Positions 25,987 to 33,748 of a stretch of DNA of 41,392 nt are shown piece by piece. The stretch comes from Hyphomicrobiales bacterium. GTDB lineage: Bacteria; Pseudomonadota; Alphaproteobacteria; Rhizobiales; Rhizobiaceae. The stretch spans positions 1-41,392 of the forward strand of contig UCJH01000067.1 in assembly GCA_900472785.1 (NCBI GenBank). Reading direction: 5' to 3'. The notes beneath the pieces are model-generated. The model saw only the letters and a list, made by a program, of their open reading frames with translations. It did no database searches and was not told where the DNA came from. A program made the translations under genes and the position numbers. Each line of letters starts with the position of its first letter. The stretch's first letter is position 1.

Positions 25987-27267
25987 TCAGGCACTGCCTG
26001 TCGGGGCGGTATCGTCCTCGATCCGGATCGCCGGCCGCGGCGCCTGGTTCATGGCGTTCACTGCCTCTGTTCCCGGCTGGGGCACGGTGTTCGCCTGAAA
26101 ATCCGTCTTGCCGACGAGGCCGTCGCCGTGGCGACGCTGCGCAATGCGCCAGGCGGCATAGGCGGCGTAGAGGCCAAAATAAAGCGCAAGCACCAGGAAG
26201 AGCGCACCCGGCCCGAAGCGGTCCATTACCGGCCCGACCATCAGCGGACCCGAGATCGTTCCAATGCCGTAGGTGATCATCATGCCGGAGGATACTTCGA
26301 CATACTCGTTCGGACGGGCGAGATCATTGGCGTGGGCAACGTTCAGGGCATAGATCGGGAACAGCACCGAGCCGACGAAGGCGGCGATGACATAGAGCAC
26401 CGTCGGGCTCGCGCCGATGAAGGCGACCATGGCGAGGCAGGACGCGACCCCGACCACGCCGCAGCCGACCATGACGATCCGCCGGTCGATCTTGTCGGAC
26501 GTCCGCCCGATCGGGATCTGCGACACGGCGCTGCCGAAGAGTAGCGAGGCAAGAAGCGTCGCGCCTTCCGCCGTCGAAAGGCCGACCTTCTGCGTGAACA
26601 CGCCGCCGAGGTTAAGCCAGGCACCGGACATGGCGCCGGCAAGGAAGGCGCCGACCACGGCAACCGGCGAGCGGCGATAAAGGCCCGGGAGATCGAATTT
26701 CGCCTGGGCCGGCGGTGCCGGCAGCGGCGAGGACGACAGCGCCGTCGGCAGGAGCGCCAGCGAAAACAGCACGCCGCAGAGAATGAACAGCGAGGAATTG
26801 GTGGGATCGCCGAGCGGCACCAGATATTGGCCGCCGATCGTGCCGAGCATGGTGGTGATCAGATACAGCGAGAACAGCGCGCCGCGATTCTCGTTGGTCA
26901 CCTTCTCGTTCAGCCAGCTCTCGATCACCAGATAGCTGCCGGAAATCGCAAAGCCCGAAATGGCGCGGAAGAAAATCCAGGCGCGCCAGTCGACCACCAG
27001 CCCGCACAAAAGGATGGCGATGCTGAGCAGCGTAATGAGCGCGGTGAAGACCCGGACATGGCCGACGCGCAGCACGAATTTCGGCGTGACGATGCAGGAC
27101 AAGGTAAAGCCAAGCGTATAGCCGGTGGCGATTACCGAGATCGTCAGCGTCGACCAGCCCTCGATAACAGATCGGACCGGCAGCACATAACTCGCCAGGC
27201 CGAAGCCAACCATCATCAGAAGCGTCGAGAGCATCAGGCTGAGCACGGAGGCGAGGCTGGAAAACAT
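25987..27267 (-). CDS. MFS transporter
   Basis: A 426-aa major facilitator protein with 12 hydrophobic helices. The loop motif after helix 2 (TPKFVLRVGHVRVF) and the matching one after helix 8 (GRTSDKIDRRIVM) are seen. The fold and helix 5 motif resemble the YcaD-like group of putative transporters. The ATG at 27267 has AGGAG 6 bases upstream; an upstream GTG at 27285 is unlikely because it would include the ribosome binding site. The substrate is unknown. The last 40 residues are a Pro/Ala-rich cytoplasmic tail. Confidence 0.87.
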   Translation of the reverse strand: MFSSLASVLSLMLSTLLMMVGFGLASYVLPVRSVIEGWSTLTISVIATGYTLGFTLSCIVTPKFVLRVGHVRVFTALITLLSIAILLCGLVVDWRAWIFFRAISGFAISGSYLVIESWLNEKVTNENRGALFSLYLITTMLGTIGGQYLVPLGDPTNSSLFILCGVLFSLALLPTALSSSPLPAPPAQAKFDLPGLYRRSPVAVVGAFLAGAMSGAWLNLGGVFTQKVGLSTAEGATLLASLLFGSAVSQIPIGRTSDKIDRRIVMVGCGVVGVASCLAMVAFIGASPTVLYVIAAFVGSVLFPIYALNVAHANDLARPNEYVEVSSGMMITYGIGTISGPLMVGPVMDRFGPGALFLVLALYFGLYAAYAAWRIAQRRHGDGLVGKTDFQANTVPQPGTEAVNAMNQAPRPAIRIEDDTAPTGSA

Positions 27268-27457
27268 CAGGGCTCCTGCTCGCACAATCCGTCGTCGCGA
27301 TCGGGCGGCGGATTTTCGGGTGCGCTAAAAATGTTGGAGCGGGCTCGACGCGGCGCACCGCTCTGGAATCACAGAGCGAGTGTCGCTTTAATGCCATTCG
27401 TCCGCGCTGTCGATTGCGACAGGCGGTGGCGCATTACATTGGGGGTTTGAACACGGT

Positions 27458-27476
27458 CGCTGAGCAAGGCTCAGCG
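27458..27476 (-). terminator. Hairpin overlapping the end of the 48-codon gene
   Basis: CGCTGAGC (27458-27465) pairs with GCTCAGCG (27469-27476) around a 3-base loop. It overlaps the stop codon of the small gene read on the minus strand and probably ends the short two-gene transcript. Confidence 0.5.
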
Positions 27477-27617
27477 CGGCAGAAAACCGCTGACCGTCTG
27501 CCGGTCTGCATTGGCAGCCGGTGCTTCGCGGCTCAGTCGGGTATATTCGCGCGAGGCGCGCACCGCGGTGCCGATGTCATCGAGGAGGAGCCGGAGCGAG
27601 CGGATGGATGCTGACAT
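27471..27617 (-). CDS. Small basic protein of unknown function (48 aa)
   Basis: A short gene with CAGGGA 8 bases before the ATG. The predicted product (MSASIRSLRLLLDDIGTAVR, then an Arg/Glu-rich helix) is basic and mostly helical, without a signal peptide or membrane segment. It follows a 58-codon gene on the same strand after 70 bases, and a hairpin lies at its stop codon, which together look like a small operon. I do not recognise a family. Size and the ordinary codon use of the region make a real small rhizobial protein plausible but not proven. Confidence 0.5.
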   Translation of the reverse strand: MSASIRSLRLLLDDIGTAVRASREYTRLSREAPAANADRQTVSGFLPR

Positions 27618-27687
27618 GATCGGATTCCCTGAAATGATCGTCGGTCGTGGAAATTGATGGCGCGCGCAGGTGCGCGCGGGCCTTTGC

Positions 27688-27864
27688 TCAACGCTGGATG
27701 AATTCGGCGAAGATCTGCGATGGGCGCGTGGTGCGGCCGTAGCCTGCAGCGGTCATCTGCTCATTGGCTGCCGAGCCGAAGCAGTTGAACGGCGTGCGCA
27801 GGGCAGAGCCTGTGTGGCGCAACGTCTCGAACGTGCTGTGCATGGGGCGAAAACGGGCAGTCAT
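27688..27864 (-). CDS. Small protein of unknown function (58 aa)
   Basis: A short gene with AAGGA 8 bases before the ATG. A candidate promoter (TTGTGG, 17 bp, AATATA) lies at 27899-27927, about 35 bases upstream. The product begins MTARFRPMHSTFETLRHTGS, has one cysteine (FNCFG) and ends with an amphipathic IFAEFIQR. It has no signal peptide. A competing frame (27761-27976) has no ribosome binding site and an unlikely composition. Function is unknown; the pairing with the 48-codon gene suggests joint expression. Confidence 0.5.
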   Translation of the reverse strand: MTARFRPMHSTFETLRHTGSALRTPFNCFGSAANEQMTAAGYGRTTRPSQIFAEFIQR

Positions 27865-27898
27865 GGTTCAATTCCTTATTCCAGTCCTCCCGTCTCTT

Positions 27899-27927
27899 TA
27901 TATTGCAGCGCAGCATGGATTCCACAA
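27899..27927 (-). promoter_or_regulatory. Candidate sigma-70 promoter of the small-gene pair
   Basis: On the minus strand TTGTGG (27922-27927) and AATATA (27899-27904) are separated by 17 bp, in front of the 58-codon gene. Confidence 0.45.
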
Positions 27928-28017
27928 TAGGCGGCGGCGCGTTGCTGGTATGCGCAATCCGCATGGCTTTCTTCATGGAATGTTCACAAATGAGGCAGGT
28001 GTCGCGCTGACTGCGCG

Positions 28018-28938
28018 TTAACCACGAATCCGCGCTTGAAAGGCCAGCAGATCCTGCCAGGCCAGCCGCTTGCTGGCCGGTGCCGAAATCAGATCCTGTG
28101 GATGCAGGGTGGCCAGTGCCGGGATCGCGCGCCCACCGACCATGACATCGCGCCAGTCGCCGCGGCTGTTGTGGATCGTCTCATTGCCGCCGAAGAAGAA
28201 GCGAGCGGCGAAATTTCCGAGAATCAGCAAATATTGGGGTTCCGCCAGCGCGATCTGTCGCTCGATGAACGGCCGGCAGATATCGGTTTCGCGCGACGAC
28301 GCCACGCGGTTGCCCGGCGGCCGCCACGGAATGACGTTGGACAGCAGCACCGCATCGCGCTTCAGGCCGATGGCGCCAAGCATGCGGTCAAGCATCTGGC
28401 CGGGCTTTCCGGAAAACGGCACGCCGTCGCGATCGTCATCACCGCTCGGCGCCGGCCCGATCACCATCACGCCCGCTTGAGACTGACCATCGGCAAACAC
28501 CATATTGCGCGCGCTGTTTTTCAGGTTGCAGCCGGAAAAGGCCTCCATTGCCGCCTTGAGCTCGGCGAGCGACCGAGCCGATTCTGCGGCGAACCGTGCC
28601 TCGCTGACGGCCTGCTCGTCCGGGATTGCCACCGCAGCAGCAGGGCTGGCGGGAAGTGCCGCCATGCGGCGATCAACGCTTTCGGGCGCTTGCGCTTGTC
28701 GCACCGGCTCCTGCCGCGCGGGTTGCGAAAACGGGCCAGCGGGCGGCTGGGTGCCGGAGACCTGCGTTTTCTGCACAGCTGCGCCGCCGCCCGCCCGGCG
28801 CGCGGTCTTTGCCGCCTCGAACTCGGCGAACCGATCGACCGGCATCTCCTCCAGCAACCATTCGACGCCCGCATCCGCATGAAAATGCAGGAGGGCGGCC
28901 AGTTCGGTGGCGCTGAGGCTGTCGGTTGCGATCATCAT
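28018..28938 (-). CDS. Uracil-DNA glycosylase family 4-like protein lacking iron-sulfur ligands
   Basis: A 306-aa protein. An Ala/Pro-rich N-terminal region (1-125) precedes a UDG domain. Visible features: Gly-Cys137 start of the domain, motif A as GPAPSGDDD (161-169; family 4 usually has GEAPG), PFSGKPGQMLDRML, Asn201 in SNVIPWRPPGNR, Cys221 in ICRPFIERQI, and His279 in TLHPQDL. Family 4 enzymes bind a 4Fe-4S cluster with four cysteines; here only Cys137 and Cys221 are at ligand positions, the others being Leu/Lys and Trp205. Uracil removal from DNA is likely but not certain. It lies 37 bases after the Hsp70 gene in the same direction. Confidence 0.75.
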   Translation of the reverse strand: MMIATDSLSATELAALLHFHADAGVEWLLEEMPVDRFAEFEAAKTARRAGGGAAVQKTQVSGTQPPAGPFSQPARQEPVRQAQAPESVDRRMAALPASPAAAVAIPDEQAVSEARFAAESARSLAELKAAMEAFSGCNLKNSARNMVFADGQSQAGVMVIGPAPSGDDDRDGVPFSGKPGQMLDRMLGAIGLKRDAVLLSNVIPWRPPGNRVASSRETDICRPFIERQIALAEPQYLLILGNFAARFFFGGNETIHNSRGDWRDVMVGGRAIPALATLHPQDLISAPASKRLAWQDLLAFQARIRG

Positions 28939-28975
28939 GCTCTTGTATAGAACCGGCGGCAGGCAGGGAAGGGCG

Positions 28976-30274
28976 TCACGCCGCCATTGCCGTCCAGCTT
29001 TCGATATCCTCGCGCTCGCCGATCAGCGCCAGGCCATGGGCGATCGACAGCAGTTCGCCGCCGCTTTCGATGCGGTCGCCGGCAAAGCGGTTTTCGAACA
29101 GCCGGCGGATGGCCGGTACGAAGGAGGTCCCGCCAGTGAGAAACACCTTGTCGATGCTGCCGGGCGCGGTATTCGTCGTTACCAGCACTTCGTCGAGTGC
29201 CTCCTCGATGCGGGCGAGATCCGGCGCGATCCAGCTTTCGAAATCCGCCCGCCGAACCATCCGGCGGCTGCTTTCGCCAAGCGGCGAGAAATAGAACTCG
29301 GTTTCTTCCGCGCTCGACAGCCGCATCTTGGTCGCCGAAATCGCCTGGTAGAGCGGATAACCCTCGTCGTGATCGACGAGATCGATGAAAGCTTCGAGCT
29401 TCTCCGGCTCGACGGCGGAGCGCAGCAACTGCTTCAGGTCGGTGAAGTCTTTCAGAGTCTTGAAGATCGACAGCTGGTTCCAGCGGCCGAAATTGGCGTA
29501 GTAGCTGGAGGGCACCTCCAGAAGCTTGTCGAAACTCTTGAAGTAGGAGCCCTTGCCGATCAGCGGCGAGACGACATTGTCGATGATCCGGAAATCGAAG
29601 TGGTCGCCGGCGACACCGACGCCGGAATGGCCGACAGGCGTCGCCGTCAATTGCCCGGCATGGCTTTCGAAACGGATGATCGAATAGTCGGTCGTGCCGC
29701 CGCCGAAATCGGCGACCAGCACGGTCGCGTCCTGCTTGAGGTGCTGGGCGAAATAGAACGCGGCCGCGACCGGCTCATAGACATAATGCACTTCCGGAAA
29801 GCCGAAAGAGGACAGCGCCTCATTGTAGCGCGCCAGCGCCAGCGTCTCGTCCGGGCTCGCACCCGCAAACCGCACGGGACGGCCGACGACGATGCGGCGA
29901 TAGTCTTCGCGCCAGCCGTCGCCGGCATAATCCGCCAGCCGTCCGAGAAACAGCCGCATCAAGTCTTCGAAGCCGTGGCGCTTGGCAAAGACCAGCGTGC
30001 CCTGGAAGACGGGGCTTGCGGCAAAGGTCTTGATCGACTGCAGAAAGCGTACATCGCCCGGATTGTCGATGAACTGCTGGATCGCCGCCTGTCCGGCTTC
30101 GACCTTGACGGCGGCAGCCCCGAGCTTGGCATGCTTCATAAAGGACAGCGCCGTGCGCATCGAATCGCCAGTACCGGCCGTGCTGGTGAAACTCAGCGAT
30201 GCCGTCGCGTCGCCTTGTGCGGTCGCCAGAACCGAATTGGTCGTGCCGAAATCGAAGCCGAGGGCTTTTGTCAT
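28976..30274 (-). CDS. yegD: Hsp70-family chaperone-like protein, YegD type
   Basis: A 432-aa actin-fold ATPase. The N-terminal phosphate loop LGFDFGTTNSVLA, second phosphate motif VADFGGGTTDYSI and adenosine motif FLTGGTSFVPAIRRL are present. It has the nucleotide domain but no full Hsp70 substrate domain, as in E. coli YegD (about 450 aa). ATG 30274 has GGAG 6 bases upstream, and longer starts have none. The client or role is unknown for this family. It is probably co-transcribed with the glycosylase-like gene. Confidence 0.85.
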   Translation of the reverse strand: MTKALGFDFGTTNSVLATAQGDATASLSFTSTAGTGDSMRTALSFMKHAKLGAAAVKVEAGQAAIQQFIDNPGDVRFLQSIKTFAASPVFQGTLVFAKRHGFEDLMRLFLGRLADYAGDGWREDYRRIVVGRPVRFAGASPDETLALARYNEALSSFGFPEVHYVYEPVAAAFYFAQHLKQDATVLVADFGGGTTDYSIIRFESHAGQLTATPVGHSGVGVAGDHFDFRIIDNVVSPLIGKGSYFKSFDKLLEVPSSYYANFGRWNQLSIFKTLKDFTDLKQLLRSAVEPEKLEAFIDLVDHDEGYPLYQAISATKMRLSSAEETEFYFSPLGESSRRMVRRADFESWIAPDLARIEEALDEVLVTTNTAPGSIDKVFLTGGTSFVPAIRRLFENRFAGDRIESGGELLSIAHGLALIGEREDIESWTAMAA

Positions 30275-30664
30275 GGTTCTCTCCATCGCGCGCTGCCGGA
30301 CCGGGGCACGGTCATTGCGCAGGGCGTTCGGTCGCCTTGATGCGATCTCTGGGCTGGGAATGTCCTTGTCCGCCAAAACCTGCGAACACGCTCATTATCT
30401 GGAGGGCGCCTCCTCGCACAGGCAAGGTTGGATTGCAAGGCAGCGCGCGCCCGGCGCAGGCGCGAACTGTCGCGGGCGCGGTCAAATTCTAACCTTTACG
30501 TTTACGTTAGATATTTGACCGTGGTATAGACATGACCTCATGCGCAAATGCGGTTGGCTGCTGTCGCAGACCGGCTCGACAAGGCCTGTCGTATTTGTCA
30601 TGACGGAAGGCAGAATTGGGAACGGAACCGGGCAGGAATCCTGGGACAGGACTGGAGACTTACG
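30275..30664. other. Divergent intergenic region between Hsp70-like and ETF-QO genes
   Basis: Roughly 390 bases without a supported gene. It holds the LiuR-like operator and the promoter of the ETF-QO gene near 30493-30530; the remainder (30290-30480) shows nothing recognisable apart from GC-rich sequence. Confidence 0.5.
30493..30530 (+). promoter_or_regulatory. LiuR-like operator overlapping the ETF-QO promoter
   Basis: CCTTTACGTTTACGTTAG at 30493-30510 resembles the MerR-family LiuR operator (TTTACGTnnACGTAAA type) that controls branched-chain amino acid and fatty acid catabolism in proteobacteria, with ETF-QO a known regulon member. A -35 TTTACG (30501-30506) inside it and a -10 TATAGA (30525-30530), 18 bp apart, form a plausible promoter 135 bases before the start codon. 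Confidence 0.6.
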
Positions 30665-32326
30665 ATGAGTGACGTGATGGAGCTTCCCGAGCGCGAGAGC
30701 ATGGAATTCGACGTCGTGATCGTCGGTGCGGGTCCGGCCGGTCTTGCAGCGGCGATCCGTCTGAAGCAGGTCAATCCGGAGCTGTCGGTCGTGGTGCTCG
30801 AAAAGGGCGCGGAAGTCGGCGCGCATATCCTGTCGGGTGCGGTCGTCGATCCGGTCGGCATCGACCGTTTGTTGCCGGGCTGGCGCGAGGAGGAGGGGCA
30901 TCCCTTCAAGACAGAGGTCGTCGCCGATCATTTCCTGCTGCTCGGGCCTGCCGGCTCGATCCGGCTGCCGAATTTCGCCATGCCACCCTTGATGAACAAT
31001 CACGGCAACTACATCGTCTCGCTCGGCAATGTCTGTCGGTGGCTCGCCGAAAAGGCCGAAGGCCTCGGCGTCGAGATCTATCCGGGCTTTGCGGCCGTCG
31101 AAGTTCTCTACAATGAACAGGGTGCCGTCATCGGTGTCGCCACCGGCGACATGGGCATCGAGAAGAACGGCGAGCCGGGTCCGAATTTCGCTCGCGGCAT
31201 GGAGCTTCTCGGAAAATATACGCTGATCGGCGAAGGCGTGCGCGGCTCGATCGCCAAGCAGTTGATCGCGAAGTACGATCTGTCCAAGGACCGTGAACCG
31301 CAGAAATTCGGCATCGGCATCAAGGAACTCTGGCAGGTGAAGCCGGAGAACCACAAACAGGGCCTCGTCCAGCATTCCTTCGGCTGGCCGCTCGGCATGA
31401 AGACCGGCGGCGGCTCGTTCCTCTACCATCTCGAAGACAACATGGTTGCCGTCGGCTTCGTCGTCCACCTCAACTACAAGAACCCCTATCTCTACCCGTT
31501 CGAGGAGTTCCAGCGCTTCAAGACGCATCCCGCCATACGCGGCACCTTCGAGGGCGGCAAGCGTCTGTCCTACGGCGCCCGCGCCATTACCGAGGGCGGC
31601 TATCAGTCGGTGCCGAAACTGTCCTTCCCCGGCGGTGCGCTGATCGGCTGTTCCGCCGGCCTCGTCAACGTGCCGCGCATCAAGGGCAGCCACAATGCCG
31701 TCCTGTCCGGCATGCTGGCGGCCGACAAGATCGCCGAGGCGATCGCCAGCGGCCGCGCCAATGACGAACCGGTCGAGATCGAGAACGCATGGCGCGCCAC
31801 CGATATCGGCACGGACCTGAAGCGGGTACGCAACGTCAAGCCGCTATGGTCGAAGTTCGGCACGGCGATCGGCGTCGCGCTCGGCGGTCTCGATATGTGG
31901 ATCAACCAGATCTTCGGCACATCGCCGTTCACGCTGAAACACGGCAAGACGGACGCCCAGTCGCTGGAGCCGGCGTCGATGCACAAGCCGATCGCCTATC
32001 CGAAACCGGATGGCGTTCTGACCTTCGACCGTCTTTCCTCGGTGTTCCTGTCGAACACCAATCACGAGGAAGACCAGCCGGTCCACCTGAAGGTCAAGGA
32101 CATGGCGCTGCAGAAGCGTTCCGAGCATGACGTCTATGCCGGGCCTTCGACCCGCTACTGTCCGGCCGGTGTTTATGAATGGGTGGAGAAGGACGGCGAG
32201 GACATCTTCGTCATCAACGCCCAGAACTGCGTCCACTGCAAGACCTGCGACATCAAGGATCCCAACCAGAACATCAACTGGGTCCCGCCACAGGGCGGCG
32301 AGGGGCCGGTCTATCCGAATATGTGA
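30665..32326 (+). CDS. Electron transfer flavoprotein-ubiquinone oxidoreductase
   Basis: A 553-aa membrane-associated flavoprotein that passes electrons from ETF, reduced by acyl-CoA and amino-acid dehydrogenases, to ubiquinone. The FAD-binding VVIVGAGPAGLAAAIRL is at about residues 18-34. The C-terminal 4Fe-4S ligands are Cys499 (YCPAGVYEW) and Cys522, Cys525, Cys528 (NCVHCKTCDIKDP), and the protein ends with GGEGPVYPNM as in the whole family. The ATG at 30665 has CTGGAG about 8 bases upstream; the upstream in-frame extension is not conserved in type. Length is exactly that of the family. A LiuR-like operator lies upstream. Confidence 0.95.
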   Translation: MSDVMELPERESMEFDVVIVGAGPAGLAAAIRLKQVNPELSVVVLEKGAEVGAHILSGAVVDPVGIDRLLPGWREEEGHPFKTEVVADHFLLLGPAGSIRLPNFAMPPLMNNHGNYIVSLGNVCRWLAEKAEGLGVEIYPGFAAVEVLYNEQGAVIGVATGDMGIEKNGEPGPNFARGMELLGKYTLIGEGVRGSIAKQLIAKYDLSKDREPQKFGIGIKELWQVKPENHKQGLVQHSFGWPLGMKTGGGSFLYHLEDNMVAVGFVVHLNYKNPYLYPFEEFQRFKTHPAIRGTFEGGKRLSYGARAITEGGYQSVPKLSFPGGALIGCSAGLVNVPRIKGSHNAVLSGMLAADKIAEAIASGRANDEPVEIENAWRATDIGTDLKRVRNVKPLWSKFGTAIGVALGGLDMWINQIFGTSPFTLKHGKTDAQSLEPASMHKPIAYPKPDGVLTFDRLSSVFLSNTNHEEDQPVHLKVKDMALQKRSEHDVYAGPSTRYCPAGVYEWVEKDGEDIFVINAQNCVHCKTCDIKDPNQNINWVPPQGGEGPVYPNM

Positions 32327-32367
32327 GCTGCCTGCGCTGGTCTGATCGGCCGTGTGCGATAATGGCG

Positions 32368-32754
32368 CTATACGGCCATCGCAGTGAAGATGCCGATCAA
32401 AAGCAGGGCGACCCATCCGGGATGACGCCCTTTTGTGGCTATGAGCACCAGAAGGCCCGCTGCGAGATTGGCAATTGCGATCGCGAGAAGCATCCCGGCT
32501 GGATCGGAGGTTTCAGACGAGGAAATCGTGCCGAGGCGCAACAGGATCACCGCGAAGGCAAATCCGAATATGCTTGCCAGATGCCATGTGGCCCAGAGAA
32601 TGCGGACATGCCCGCTGCGAAGCGGCGGCACCGCGACCTTCGGCACGATCCCGCCCTGACGAAGGTGACGAAAAATCAAAGCCTCGCCCATGATGGAATG
32701 AACCAGACCGGTCAGGACGGAAAGACCGCTGGCGGCGACGAGCCAATATTGCAT
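32368..32754 (-). CDS. Small four-helix membrane protein of unknown function
   Basis: A 128-aa protein with four hydrophobic segments (about residues 4-24, 50-72, 84-106, 110-127). GAGG lies about 7 bases before the ATG. The N-terminal helix includes SGLSVLTGLVHSIMGEALIF with a buried His and Glu, which could be functional. It converges on the ETF-QO gene (41-base gap). I recognise no named family; it resembles conserved hypothetical rhizobial membrane proteins. Confidence 0.75.
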   Translation of the reverse strand: MQYWLVAASGLSVLTGLVHSIMGEALIFRHLRQGGIVPKVAVPPLRSGHVRILWATWHLASIFGFAFAVILLRLGTISSSETSDPAGMLLAIAIANLAAGLLVLIATKGRHPGWVALLLIGIFTAMAV

Positions 32755-32995
32755 TCTTTTTCCTCGACCGCGGCGAAAAGCCCTGAGGGCTTCAAGCGAT
32801 CATTGTGGGTCAATTCAGGCGCGCTTGGAACAAGCATTATCGGATTCCAATCAGCAAAATGTCGCTTCGCTGAGCAAGATCAAGGAATCAGGCCGGATTG
32901 CTGCGGGTCCCGTCCAGTCTATCTCGATCATCATCGATAAAAGGCGTTCAACGGTCCACGCTATTCGGTCTGGATTTCCGTGTTCCTGCAATCGC

Positions 32996-33014
32996 TTAAC
33001 CCGATATTAACCAT
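32996..33014 (+). promoter_or_regulatory. Full CtrA binding box upstream of the L,D-transpeptidase
   Basis: TTAA at 32996-32999, seven bases, then TTAAC at 33007-33011: a perfect match to the CtrA consensus TTAA-N7-TTAAC. The second half continues as TTAACCAT (33007-33014). It lies 48-66 bases before the start codon. Confidence 0.65.
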
Positions 33015-33019
33015 GTTTT

Positions 33020-33053
33020 CCTTAAATTCGGTGCCATCAACCGAATCTTAAGG
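33020..33053 (+). promoter_or_regulatory. Inverted repeat covering the ribosome binding site of the L,D-transpeptidase
   Basis: The left arm CCTTAAATTCGGT (33020-33032) pairs with ACCGAATCTTAAGG (33040-33053) with one bulged C and a 7-base loop. The right arm includes the AAGGGA ribosome binding site (33050-33055) whose ATG is at 33062, so folding would hide it. Confidence 0.55.
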
Positions 33054-33061
33054 GACCCTTC

Positions 33062-33679
33062 ATGTCGATCTCGCGCCGCGGCCTGCTTCTTGGTTTTTCC
33101 GCTTTGCTGGCCGGTTGCTCCGCCTCTGGTGTCGATCACCGGGCCAATTATGCCGCCTTGCCGGACGAGACGTTTCCGCTGAAGGCCGTGCCGCTGGACA
33201 AGATCAAGCCGGAGCTGCGCCGCCAGGAAGTCGCCTATGCGACCAGCGAAAAGGCCGGAACGGTCGTCGTCGATACGCCGGCGCGACGCCTCTATTATAT
33301 TCTCGGCGACGGCCGGGCGATGCGTTATGGCGTCGGTGTGGGGCGCAATGGCTATGCGCTGGCCGGGGTCGCCTACATCGGCCGCAAATCCGAGTGGCCG
33401 ACCTGGACGCCGACCGCCAACATGATCCGCCGCGACCCGGGAAAAAACCGGAAATATGCCGGCGGCCTTCCCGGTGGCCTCAACAATCCGCTCGGCGCCC
33501 GCGCCATTTATCTTTACCGCGGCGGCAACGACACGCATTTCCGCATTCACGGCACCAACCAGCCGCAGTCCATTGGGCTCGCGATGTCGAGCGGCTGCGT
33601 GCGCATGATGAACCACGACGTCATCGATCTCTACAGCCGCGTCCAGCCCGGCGGGCGTGTCGTCGTTCTGCAAGCCTGA
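33062..33679 (+). CDS. L,D-transpeptidase (YkuD family) lipoprotein
   Basis: A 205-aa envelope enzyme that makes L,D (3-3) cross-links in peptidoglycan or attaches proteins to it. The N-terminus has a twin-arginine-like SRRGLLLGF and lipobox LLAGC (Cys19). The YkuD catalytic motif is complete: His in RIHGTNQPQSIG and nucleophile Cys179 in SSGCVRMMNHD. Rhizobia use many such enzymes for polar growth. Control by CtrA and by the hairpin over the ribosome binding site is suggested by the upstream sequence. A strong hairpin follows the gene. Confidence 0.92.
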   Translation: MSISRRGLLLGFSALLAGCSASGVDHRANYAALPDETFPLKAVPLDKIKPELRRQEVAYATSEKAGTVVVDTPARRLYYILGDGRAMRYGVGVGRNGYALAGVAYIGRKSEWPTWTPTANMIRRDPGKNRKYAGGLPGGLNNPLGARAIYLYRGGNDTHFRIHGTNQPQSIGLAMSSGCVRMMNHDVIDLYSRVQPGGRVVVLQA

Positions 33680-33693
33680 CGGTGCCTCGAACG

Positions 33694-33730
33694 CAAACAT
33701 CGCCCGACGGGTTTCGCCGGGCGATGTTTG
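33694..33730. terminator. Bidirectional terminator between L,D-transpeptidase and DoxX genes
   Basis: A 13-bp stem CAAACATCGCCCG (33694-33706) with its complement at 33718-33730, 11-base loop, lying between two convergent genes. AAA/TTT at the stem base can serve both strands. Confidence 0.8.
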
Positions 33731-33748
33731 TGGTAACGGTTGCGTTGT

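Larger units (their letters stand above)
32755..33061. other. Intergenic region upstream of the L,D-transpeptidase
   Basis: About 307 bases between divergent genes. No gene is supported. It contains three GANTC sites (32843-32847, 32885-32889, 33043-33047), a CtrA box (32996-33011) and a hairpin over the ribosome binding site (33020-33053). Confidence 0.55.

Noticed and set aside
27761-27976. 71-codon minus-strand frame beginning MKKAMRIAH
   Set aside because: The start looks fair, but there is no ribosome binding site and the second half is Cys/His/Arg-rich. It overlaps the better supported 58-codon gene.
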